Of a stretch of 64,000 nt of DNA, positions 55,740-64,000 are shown piece by piece. Position 1 is the first letter of the stretch. Every line of letters begins with the position of its first letter. The DNA is from Kingdonia uniflora. Lineage: Eukaryota; Streptophyta; Magnoliopsida; Ranunculales; Circaeasteraceae. The DNA lies in assembly GCA_014058105.1 (NCBI GenBank), contig JACGCM010001634.1, positions 1-64,000 of the forward strand, given 5' to 3'. The position numbers and the translations under genes are program-made. The notes beneath the pieces were generated by a model, which saw nothing but the letters and a program-made list of their open reading frames with translations, was not told the DNA's origin and did no database searches.

Positions 55740-56890
55740 AATCCCCAAATGGTATCCTCCTTCGATGCATATCCCAAGCCGAAGCCTCTCAAACCTTAGC
55801 CGAACTCCACGAAGAAACCTGCGGTGCTCACACCGCCGGTCATTCTATGGTCCTTTAAGCTGTCACCCAAGGATTATTCTGGCCCAATATGAAAAATTAA
55901 GCTTCAGAGTATGCAAAACATTGTGACAAATGCCAATGTCACGCCCATGACATCCATTGCCCCTCTCAAGACCTCCATTTCAGTCAAGTTTCCTGGCTAT
56001 TCAAAAAATGGGCCATCGATCTCATTGGCCCCTTCCCAAAAGCCTCGGGTAGTAGAGATAACATCCTAGTCGCAACTGATTACTTCACCAAATGGGTCGA
56101 AGCGGTACCTCTATGCCGAACCAGAGAATAGAAAGTTGTCAATTTTTTATGGAAAAACATCATCACTCGCTTCGGCTGTCCCCATATGATTCGATGGGCA
56201 ATGGTCCCCAATTCGTTGGCAGCAAAGTCAGAAACTTCCTTAAAAAATACAACATCATCCTCTCACCCTCCACACCTTACTATCCCCAGGGCAACGGTCA
56301 AGTCGAAGTAATTAACAAAACCATTATCGATGGTCTTAAGAAGAGAGTCGATGCAAAGAAAGGACGATGGGTTCAAGAGTTATAACATGTCCTTTGGGCC
56401 TATCACACAACTCCAAGAAAATCCACAGGATGCACCCCCTTCCTCTTAACATATGAAACCGAAGCTGTATTACTAACCCAATTCGAAGTACCCACTCGAG
56501 ACCCTAACCTCCCATTCGAAGATAATGAGTTCGAACTTGCATGCAACATGTTATGGATCGATGAAACCAAAGATCGAGTTATCGCCAACCTTGGCCGGTA
56601 CCACACATCACTTCAAAAATCCTACAACAAAAGAGTTTGACCACGGAGTTTCAACATTAAAGATCTAGTACTTCGACGTGTTAATCAATCTTCGAAACCT
56701 CGAAATGCAGGCAAGTTAGCCGAATCTTGGGAAGGACCATATGTCGTCTACGATATAACAAATAAGGGTTCTTATTACTTAATGACGGAAGACGAAGAAC
56801 CCCTACCAAACCCTTGGAATACAATACAGTTGGTCTCCTATAATAGGCCATATCTCCAACCATGTACACCTGATGTAATCCAGAATATTC
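55740..56890 (+). pseudogene. Tat-2 integrase
   Basis: A zinc segment LHEETCGAHTAGHSMVL ... CDKCQCHAH is followed by WAIDLIGPFPKASG with the first catalytic Asp, VATDYFTKWVEAVPLCRTRE then a stop, a shifted region in which the second Asp motif has been lost by a one-base deletion (near 56198), and GNGQVEVINKTIIDGLKK with the Glu (near 56290-56343). The C-terminal end includes ESWEGPYVVYDI (near 56725-56760) and ends near 56890. It is non-functional as it stands. Confidence 0.8.
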
Positions 56891-56956
56891 AATAAACAAG
56901 TTTTTTAACCCTTACTTCGTCTCCTATTTTATTTTAAATTTCTTGATTTAACTTAG

Positions 56957-57790
56957 GTATCATGTCAAGCTTCGACCAGACTGATACTTGAGGGTAATCT
57001 CGAGATTTCTCAAGCTCCCAATTTCGAGCAAACTCGAGGGGCAAGGATGGTCGAAAGACCGGACCCTCAGGGATGCATTGGAGGTGATCAGATAACTCTT
57101 CGCTGTGGCCAAGGCCTTTGAAGTCCAGTCCAATTCTTGGTTTACCCCGAGTATCATGTCTACCCTCGTCCCGACTGATACTTGGGGGCGACCTTGAATT
57201 TCTCAAGTCCCCAATTTCGAGCAAACTCGAGGGGCAAGGATGGTCGAAAAACCGGACCCTCGAGGATGCATTGGGGGCGATCAAATATACTTCGTCCAGG
57301 CTCTAAAACTGTCTAAGTTCATTCCATTTCTTGGCTTACCCGGGGTATCATGTCTACCCTCGCCCCGACTGATACTTGGAGGGGCGACCTTGAATTTCTC
57401 AAGTCCCCAATTTTGAGCAAACTCGAGCGGAAATGATGGTCGAAAAACCGGACCCTCGAGGATGCATTGGGGGCGATCAAATATACTTCGTCCAGGCTCT
57501 AAAACTGTTTAAGTTCATTCCATTTCTTGGCTTACCCCGGGTATCATGTCCACCCTCGCCCCGACTGATACTTGGAGGGGCGACCTTGAATTGCTCAAGT
57601 TTCCAACATTCGAGCAAACTCGAGGGGCACGAATGGTCGAAAGACCGGACCCTCGGGAATGCGTTGGAGGCGATCAGATATTGCTTCACTGTGGCTTAGG
57701 CCTTTGAAGTCCAGTAAATTTTTAGGTTTCCTCTAGGTATCACGTCCCCTCGGCCCGATTGATACTCAGAGGCGATCTGGAAATTTTTCA
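56957..57790. repeat. five-copy tandem repeat, 194-196-bp unit, in Tat-2
   Basis: GTATCATGTC (last copy GTATCACGTC) marks unit starts at 56957, 57151, 57345, 57541 and 57737, a regular 194-196-bp period; the fifth copy is partial. Each full unit contains CCGACTGATACTTG, AAACTCGAG-GG and AAGACCGGACCCTC or close variants. Copies 2 and 3 resemble each other most. The block starts just after the integrase. Confidence 0.92.
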
Positions 57791-58440
57791 AATTTTTAAC
57801 ACCGCTGTGACTTCGGCCTTCAATGTTCAACAGATCATTCAAGGTTCGATCACTCTACAGTTATTAGGCAAAAACATTACATACATACCGAGTTCGATCT
57901 ATCTATCTTCGACACTGCTCAGGTTTCGATTACACTACAGTCATTCAAACATATCAAATTTCTATTTCATACAGATCTAAATTTTACTCAAACAGATTCA
58001 ATTTCTACAGAAACCGTATACCAAAAAACTATCTACAATTCTATCAAATGCATAACACATTCAACATATTATCCATCAGAGGAACAGTTGCAGTATAATT
58101 CAAAGACCAATCATCAAGAGTCCAAAACAAGCAAAATCAATAGAATGTGCATCCAAATTCCATCAATTCGAGGTCAGAGCAAAATAACACAATCAATCAG
58201 AAAATCAGACATCAAATCAGAAGTTTAGAATCAGTATGCTCATAATCAATATGCGTGGAATTCACTTCAGCAAATACGCATCAATATGTTTAGCATCAAC
58301 TTCAGAAGTTCAACAGATAACAAATGTACAAACAACCTACCGAGTTCAGAGACCAACAAAAAACAACAAAATTGTTCAACGTATTACAACTCAACATTAT
58401 AATCAGTAGAAGAGAACATGAAACCCCAACCCCAAATACC
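57791..58440. other. Tat-2 non-coding stretch between tandem repeats and antisense gene
   Basis: AT-rich, with several TCAATCAGAAAATCAGA-like short repeats and no supportable gene on either strand. It probably includes the 3' end of the antisense transcript. Confidence 0.5.
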
Positions 58441-59461
58441 TCATATCGGTGCGGTTACACCTTCTTGCTCCACAGATCCCCCAACAGCTTCATTCAAACC
58501 TTTGACGACCAAATCATCAACCGTTCTACCAATAGGCGCTCCAACAAGAAAAGTATCTGCACCACCTCCAGTACTTCCAACTGCTTCTTCAACAATGTTC
58601 GCCTTTCCTCCCTTCATCTGCAAATTATCCCCTTCAACAAGTTCTAGAGACACAGGATAAGGTTCCAATGTCTCGGGGTCATACCCCTTGTCATCTATAA
58701 AGCTTTTCAACCTAACATTCGCCTTGCATTCGCCATCATACTGCCGCTGGAAATTTACTTTTTGTTCCGCATTCTCCCTCTCACACGCCATAAGCTTTGC
58801 AGACCACTCTCGTTCCAGCCTCGACCGCTGCAGCTCGAGCCTCTCGTCATAAGAGTCGGCAAGCACCCCCAGATCTTGCTTCAACTTCCTGACTTCATAC
58901 ACCAGTGATGCCTCTTTCCCATGAGAAAGATTCAGATTGTCCTTTGCTTGTTTCAATTTCGCCTTTACTGACTTCATTGCCTTGCTGCAAGTTTACACCC
59001 AAACATCCATCTGCTAAAATATTCAAGAAATCAGTGCAACTCGAAAACTCAAAGAATTTCTTAAGAAATCTCAAAGTGCCACAACAGAAAGCCGCATATA
59101 GTTACCTGAAACATGTGCTTCTTCATTTCCTTCGAAGCCTCGTCTGGATCATCATCCCAGAGCTTGACCATCGAAGCCTTCTATGCCAAAACCTACTTCT
59201 GTCATTCAACCTCCGTCATCTCTTCATCTTTCTCCAGTGTATTATCCTCCTCCAGCACCTTACGCCTTTTACGTTGGCCAGCCTTCGATTCCTGCACCTT
59301 CGGGGTTTCGGGAGCTAACCGGCCCTTCCCTTTCTCAGTTTGAGTTGCCACCGGCCTCGGCCTCAACTTCAACGCATCTCCTGCCACTTCAGGTACTAGC
59401 GCCGCTTGCTTCGATCCCCTACGCAATCTTGGCACAAACTAGTAGTTCCTTGGCAACTCTT

Positions 59462-59481
59462 CCCCCCCCCCCCCCCCCCCC
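59462..59481. repeat. poly(C) tract (20 C)
   Basis: A run of about 20 C on the plus strand that encodes a Gly run in the antisense gene (GGGGGG in the frame 59644-59396). A shorter C run (about 14) is at 60070-60084. Length variation here may explain frame breaks. Confidence 0.85.
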
Positions 59482-60840
59482 ATCTCTTTTCGCCCCTTTG
59501 AAACACCTTCACCTCTTTTTCTCTTTGGTAGCTTTGGCGTAGCGGGTAAGTCTTGAAGCAGGGATCCGCCTTCTTCCTCCTTTGCCTTTTTATTTTGAGA
59601 CTATCAAACACAGAATTTACCCAGTCTTCACTAGTTTCGAGCATAATATCAATATAATTTACCGGATTATCCCAAGACGAACTCTTCGGACCTGCAGATT
59701 AAAACAAGAACACAGTTATCACTTATTTCTGATACACATCAACAACAACCCTTCGACAGTAAACTTACTTTCGCTATATACCCTATGATGCAATTTATAC
59801 GGGTCATCCTTATCTGCATTTTTATAGTTACCCCTTACTATCAGTAAATCTTTATTCCACCCCCGGCCTGTCGAGCACAGATCAAAGAACTAAAGTTCTT
59901 TGGGTGACATTGGATGTGATAGGTCCCCGGGTTCTGACTAGCCTTCCTCGAGTAATAGGTGATAATGTCAAACCACTTAATCAAACTTCGACCCTCTCTA
60001 GCCAGTTTTACATTCATCTCCTCTACAACCCTCATCATCTCATAAAAATTACCGTTCATTTGCACAAAAGCCCCCCCCCCCCCCATAAATTCAACACTTC
60101 TTTCACCAGTCTTCAGAGAGGAAGCTCCAGTCCCAATCGAATTTGGCCTCTATAAGCCTAAATCCCTTCCCCAGGGTCTGATTTGAAGGTCAACCCTGCC
60201 CCCACAACACTCTGATACACCCCCACCTTCGCGAGTTCTAATTTGGCGGTAAACTGATCTAATCTAATCCTATCTTTAGCTGAAACGGCACCTTTAACCC
60301 TATCCAATTCAGTCGAATCCCCACTATCTTCACTCTGCATCTTATCTCCATCTCCACCACCCGAAGGCCCTATATTATCCCCCTCCCCCCATACAATTTC
60401 CTCTTCATAACTATCGTTCTTCGACGTCTCAAAATCGGAACCTCCTCAGCCGGCAGAACCATAAACAATGGAACCTCGGTTACAACATCTAAGACTTCTA
60501 CATCACTACCCTCATCCATTGGGGCTCGACCAAAAATACTAGCTTCGAATTTTTCGACCTCCTCATCTATCAGTCTCCATCTCGAAGCTTGACGGTTATA
60601 CATTTTAGCCTATAGAAGAAGAGGCACGCAATTAGATCGATAAACTTGACTATTCCGTGTTCACACACCCTATCCCGTCTACCCCCTCTAGAAATTTATC
60701 AAAACTTCGATCTCAAACCCTATACCTCCTCCAAACCACCTCCAACCCCATAATGGGTCAAAACCCAGATCTACCAAGTCTCCTTATTCTTGAAAATAAC
60801 ACCTAAGCCCCAAACACAGAATGTCCTGCATCCTAAAAGA

Positions 60841-61032
60841 AATACACAAAAAACAACAAAGTAAGGTGGGCAGAGATCAAATGACTTACCGGCGATTAGC
60901 AGTACTATCCTCGACTCAGCAAGATTAAAACAACAAAATACACAAAAAATAACAAAGTAAGGTGGGCAGAGATCAAATGACTTACCGGCGATTAGCAGTA
61001 CTATCCTCGACTCAGCAAGATCAAAACAACAA
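60841..61032. repeat. tandem duplication of a 96-bp unit carrying the antisense exon-1 splice donor
   Basis: Unit starts at 60841 and 60937 (AATACACAAAAAA-AACAAAG) and the two copies are nearly identical through TCCTCGACTCAGCAAGAT. On the minus strand each copy includes ATCGCCGGTAAGTC, so the antisense gene has two successive copies of its first-exon end and donor (60985 and about 60889). Confidence 0.9.
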
Positions 61033-61132
61033 ATGTAGCAACCACCTCCAAGTTTGAAATGGCGTACGTTTAATTCTCTTCACACTTTTTGATTCATACA
61101 GTAACCCGTACAGTAACTACTCTCCTCACACT

Positions 61133-61142
61133 TATATATATT
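61133..61142 (-). promoter_or_regulatory. TATA box of the spliced antisense gene
   Basis: On the minus strand, AAATATATATAAGTG at 61131-61145. The first donor lies about 150 bases downstream and leaves a plausible 5' UTR exon. Confidence 0.5.
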
Positions 61143-61955
61143 TCCAAAAACAACAACCGCCTTAATTTTCTAACCACTATAATTACCACGACCCCACTAC
61201 CCTGGCTTTTCGGCTACAGCATTTTTTGACCAATATACCCCTCGTACCTCTCACTTGCAGACAGTACCTCACTTCTAACTGCCTGCAAAAGTCAAAGCTC
61301 CTCGAACCTTCTTTTCCCCCACTCGAAGCTAAACAGCCAAGTCCAAAAAGTCACATCATAACATTTTCCGTCATACGAGAAAAACATCATCATTACTTTT
61401 TGCACACTGACCCAGACGCCCGTACCAGTCTGACAGACCAACTGTCTGGGCTGTTAGAACGGCTAGTCAAATCCCGCATAACTGTCGACACAATCCTCAA
61501 ACTCGAGTACTCGACCATTTTACGTCTCGAACAATCCGCAACAAATAGCCTCAAATAACTTATCTAATATCGACCTCCGACATCCACATCCTTTGACTCA
61601 GAAGTTCGACCATTCTACCGAATATCTCATAAACTCGCCATTCTAAAACCTCGTGCTTATAGATAAAGTTTGCAGTTTCGACGCAATTTACTTTTCACTT
61701 CGACAAATTCATTTTTCTTCGAATAAAACAAATAATACATTTCGACAACTGTTTATCCATTCAACACCTCAAATTACAATTCAGATTATATTACTATTAC
61801 CCACAGTTTGACAAAGCAAGTTTCCAACAAATTTTTTTCATTTAGCAACTCAGACAACATTACACGCTTCATACAAAAGATAAAGCAACAAAGAAAGCAT
61901 ACAAAAGAGACCCTATTTGTTAGGGGTTGCTTCTCTTCAACAATGTTGCTGCATC
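61143..61955. other. Tat-2 stretch between antisense units
   Basis: No recognisable gene. The plus-strand frame 61226-61558 has no features. On the minus strand it would be downstream of the 87-residue ORF and upstream of the spliced antisense gene, so it may contain a terminator and a promoter. Confidence 0.4.
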
Positions 61956-62219
61956 TTAAACCTCTTGGTCTACTATATCCTCCGCAAAGCCTTTGAGAAG
62001 AGACAACCGATGGCTGGGTAATGGCCCCATCATCTGCATATTTCCCCACCAGTACGAGAAGGGCATGTCATAGAGTGGTGCCCAGGTCCGCTTCAAAAAG
62101 GTTTGGCATTTATCATCATATCCCCTCGTTCTGAACCTCTGTTGAAGACCCAACAAGGCATCCTGGCCCCTCCTGGCCCTCACCGCCGCTTGATCTCCTT
62201 GAACGGTGTTTTCAGCCAT
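61956..62219 (-). CDS. intact 87-residue antisense ORF of unknown family in Tat-2
   Basis: ATG at 62219, TAA at 61956. The protein begins MAENTVQGDQAAVRARRGQD and continues LLGLQQRFRTRGYDDKCQTF, KRTWAPLYDMPFSYWWGNMQ and LPSHRLSLLKGFAEDIVDQE. It is basic in the N-terminal half and has an aromatic cluster (YDMPFSYWWG, residues 50-59). I see no signal peptide, membrane segment or known domain and do not recognise the family. A minus-strand TATA-like GGCATAAAAGG (62289-62299) is 70-80 bases upstream of the ATG, good spacing for a plant gene. It is the only complete ORF with ordinary composition in this part of the element. Confidence 0.5.
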   Translation of the reverse strand: MAENTVQGDQAAVRARRGQDALLGLQQRFRTRGYDDKCQTFLKRTWAPLYDMPFSYWWGNMQMMGPLPSHRLSLLKGFAEDIVDQEV

Positions 62220-62775
62220 GTTGATCAGCAAACAAAGTAGTAGATGAAGAGAACATTGCAGAACAGATGATAAATTCCCTCCACTCCCCTTTTATGCCTA
62301 CAAGCCCACCACAACTTCCCTCTTCCCTAACCGAATTAATGGATCCTTCAATTCCCAACCAAAAACTCCGCAAACAAACTTTCCAACTTCCCAGATGTAA
62401 CTGATTCATTGGTACCTGCATTCAAACCTTATTCATGAGGACTTCTAGTCGAGTGTACCTCTAACTTAACATTCGTCCATTTTCACCATCGATTATCACA
62501 AAACATTTCATCATAGTCTTCGACTACCATTACCTTCAATCACATCATTATACCTCGACACCTTAACAGTTCAATAACATGCGTGTGCTATGCGCATCTA
62601 TAAGGTATTCGTCTACATTTTCAACAAACACAGTAATACCAGTGTGCAGAAAATTTATGTCCATTCCTAGTATCCGGTCAAATAAATAGATTGCATTCTA
62701 CTACATCCCAAGCAAAAATTACCATACAGAAAAATTAAACATGCCAAAGATACAAAAATCCCCATTAACCATTGG
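62220..62775. other. Tat-2 spacer between antisense ORFs
   Basis: Contains the TATA-like box above and otherwise nothing recognised. The minus-strand frame 62421-62212 overlaps the presumed promoter and is probably spurious. Confidence 0.4.
62289..62299 (-). promoter_or_regulatory. TATA-like box upstream of the 87-residue antisense ORF
   Basis: GGCATAAAAGG on the minus strand, 70-80 bases before the ATG at 62219. It is a near-consensus match only. Confidence 0.4.
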
Positions 62776-63027
62776 TCATACTTCCAGAAAGCCCGCTTTA
62801 GTTGCCGAGGTCTGCTCCTCGACTATCTCTTCTGCACAGACAAGACTTTCAGTCAGAGCCATCAGGAAAATATTGCGCCTCTCAGCAGTCATAAAATAAC
62901 CTTAGCTGTTCCCACATATAGGAATAATGATCACCATTGATGAACTCCTCAGTCCTACCTCCACAAGGTCCGACATGTCCCAGTTCAGATCATGTTGCCC
63001 AAAAAACTTCATATGCAGTTCCGCCAT
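62776..63027 (-). other. two tiny antisense ORFs behind a TATA box in Tat-2
   Basis: ORF a: ATG 63027 to TAA 62902, 41 residues, beginning MAELHMKFFGQHDLNWDMSD. ORF b: ATG 62892 to TGA 62776, 38 residues, beginning MTAERRNIFLMALTESLVCA. They are separated by nine bases. A minus-strand GGGTATAAAT (63191-63200) is about 165 bases upstream of ORF a. A second frame (EEFINGDHYSYMWEQLRLFY) overlaps the end of ORF a, so ORFs a and b could be remnants of one longer protein after a frameshift. No family is recognised. Confidence 0.35.
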
Positions 63028-63190
63028 CTTCCGCCCTACTCACGATCGCGAACGAAGCCCATCCTCTTCTGGTAACGCGTGTTTGGCGTGGTATCATTCA
63101 AATGTTTAGAATCAGAAAGAGTAGAAGACCATGCACAAGGGAAAAGATACGCATCCCTCCGCAATAACCCATCTTTTATGCCTTTACCTC

Positions 63191-63200
63191 ATTTATACCC
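63191..63200 (-). promoter_or_regulatory. TATA box of the right-most antisense unit
   Basis: GGGTATAAAT on the minus strand, about 135 bases inside the 3' LTR border. Motif only. Confidence 0.4.
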
Positions 63201-63320
63201 TATAACCACCTATACCTCTTAATTATCCTATTTTATTACCTACCCGAAACCATAGTCAACACTCAGATTCCACCAGATAGTTTTCTCACGACACCTCTCT
63301 ACCTGGCTTCGAGACCTCCG

Positions 63321-63334
63321 CTGAGGGGGACGAA
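63321..63334 (+). promoter_or_regulatory. Tat-2 polypurine tract
   Basis: CTGAGGGGGACGAA lies directly before the 3' LTR start TGTAGTAG, the expected site of plus-strand DNA priming. Confidence 0.7.
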
Positions 63335-64000
63335 TGTAGTAGCCTACTCGACCTTCGACAGATAGTTGAAACTCACTTCACAGCCTACTCGAATGTATCG
63401 AAGCCCTCAATCTCTAAATAGACTCCCAGAGATCCTCTGAAGACGAAGCTTCGACATCAGATAAAGCTTCAGGAATGGATTAACATACCACAACAGAAAT
63501 CTTTCGATCTTACTAACACACGATCGAAGCAAGATAAGACAAACAACCACCTCATCAAATAAGACGGCACATTAATTGGCCCGTACAGCTACAGTGACAG
63601 GTCTAACCACCGTGTTGTTCAAAGACATCACCAATAAATGTTGCAGTAATAGAACCGACATGACTGGCACCCATAACTCACCAAGATTTTTTGACAGTAA
63701 TCATCTAATCCTGACCCACACTTGGTGACTCAGCTCCCTATATCTCTATAAATAGAGGAGAGGGGAAACCAAGTAGGAGTTGGAAGAATCATCTCCGGCC
63801 TTTTACATTTTACCTTCCAACTTTCAATATTTACTATATTCGAACCCTCCAATTACTCTTCAGTATTATAATCTATCTTAAAAATCCTTATCAAAGGTCG
63901 TAGAGAGTTGCATTCGGGCCTCTACGCAAGTATTTGTCTATAGTTAGTTCTTACTCTAAACTAATTGCTTGCATCCCTTTGATTGAAGATTAGTTTTACG
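63335..64000 (+). repeat. Tat-2 3' LTR (truncated by window end)
   Basis: It aligns with 50420 to about 51093; the missing ~45 bases lie outside the window. It differs from the 5' LTR at many single positions and by small indels, for example in the first 100 bases. The TATA box is at 63747-63754. Confidence 0.9.

Larger units (their letters stand above)
58441..61110 (-). pseudogene. Tat-2 antisense spliced gene, coiled-coil C-terminus
   Basis: On the minus strand a TATA box (61133-61142) precedes an untranslated first exon ending in CCG|GTAAGT (donor at 60985) and an acceptor CTATAG at 60610. The ATG at 60603 begins MYNRQASRWRLIDEEVEKFE. Coding continues through frame changes: KDRIRLDQFTAKLELAKVGV (60280-60220), REGRSLIKWFDIITYYSRKA (near 59990-59930), an apparent intron (GTAAGT at about 59769 to CTGCAG at about 59696), GPKSSSWDNPVNYID, a basic stretch SLKIKRQRRKKAD and a final 178-residue open block (58977-58441). 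That block starts MKSVKAKLKQAKDNLNLS and is strongly coiled-coil. The layout resembles the antisense ORF of Tat-lineage elements and plant 'putative gypsy-type' proteins. At least three frame breaks make it a pseudogene. Function unknown. Confidence 0.6.
50420..64000 (+). mobile_element. Tat-2: large Tat-lineage Ty3/gypsy retrotransposon (runs past the window end)
   Basis: 5' LTR 50420-51135 and 3' LTR from 63335 (cut at 64000) both start TGTAGTAGCCTACTC. The expected total length is about 13.6 kb. Order: LTR, primer site, gag, protease, reverse transcriptase, RNase H, second RNase H, integrase (to about 56890), five ~195-bp tandem repeats, then more than 5 kb with antisense genes, a polypurine tract (CTGAGGGGGACGAA before 63335) and the 3' LTR. 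Long open blocks remain, but every pol domain has at least one break. The LTRs differ at many positions, so the insertion is not recent, though it is younger than Tat-1, which it interrupts. Confidence 0.88.

Noticed and set aside
62212..62421. 69-codon minus-strand frame just upstream of the 87-residue ORF
   Set aside because: It runs through the TATA-like box and presumed leader of that ORF and has no features.

Overview
The window is nuclear DNA of a flowering plant, almost certainly a dicot. Genes are spliced with GT-AG introns, the sequence is AT-rich, and the proteins (chlorophyll synthase, Em-type LEA, eIF6, AP2C-type PP2C, reticulon) and retrotransposon lineages are those of angiosperms. 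The species cannot be named from the sequence.

Layout. Positions 1-18444 are the gene-bearing part. (1) The last nine exons of a chlorophyll synthase gene (+, 61-6709), whose 3.1 kb sixth intron holds a large inverted repeat and an LTR remnant. (2) A small Em-type LEA gene (-, 8524-8799) with a TATA box and a G-box/ABRE. (3) An intact seven-exon eIF6 gene (+, 12144-14301), probably transcribed from a telo-box promoter that faces the Em gene head-to-head. (4) An intact three-exon AP2C-like MAPK phosphatase gene (+, 16804-18444).

Positions 19000-64000 are a nest of transposons. A decayed LINE (+, about 19000-25997) lies tail-to-tail with a second LINE (-, about 25998-36024). The second LINE was split by an internally deleted gypsy chromovirus-like element (26237-30099, target duplication ACTAG/ACGAG) and by a solo LTR (33082-33823, target duplication ATAAT). 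Next comes a Tat-lineage gypsy element (Tat-1, + strand, roughly 36414-50419) with decayed gag-PR-RT-RH-second RNase H-IN. It was split by a non-autonomous CACTA DNA transposon (42821-46847, target duplication TAA) that carries pieces of a host reticulon gene. A second, very large Tat element (Tat-2, 50420 to beyond 64000) begins inside a spliced antisense coiled-coil gene of Tat-1.

Most interesting content. The 6.3 kb between the integrase and the 3' LTR of Tat-2 holds five copies of a ~195-bp tandem repeat, then at least three separate antisense units, each with its own TATA-like box. One is spliced and ends in a coiled coil, one is an intact 87-residue ORF I do not recognise, and one is a pair of tiny ORFs. 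The reticulon-carrying CACTA element and the hairpin-forming inverted repeat inside the chlorophyll synthase gene are the other structures worth following up. No tRNA, rRNA or CRISPR array was recognised.
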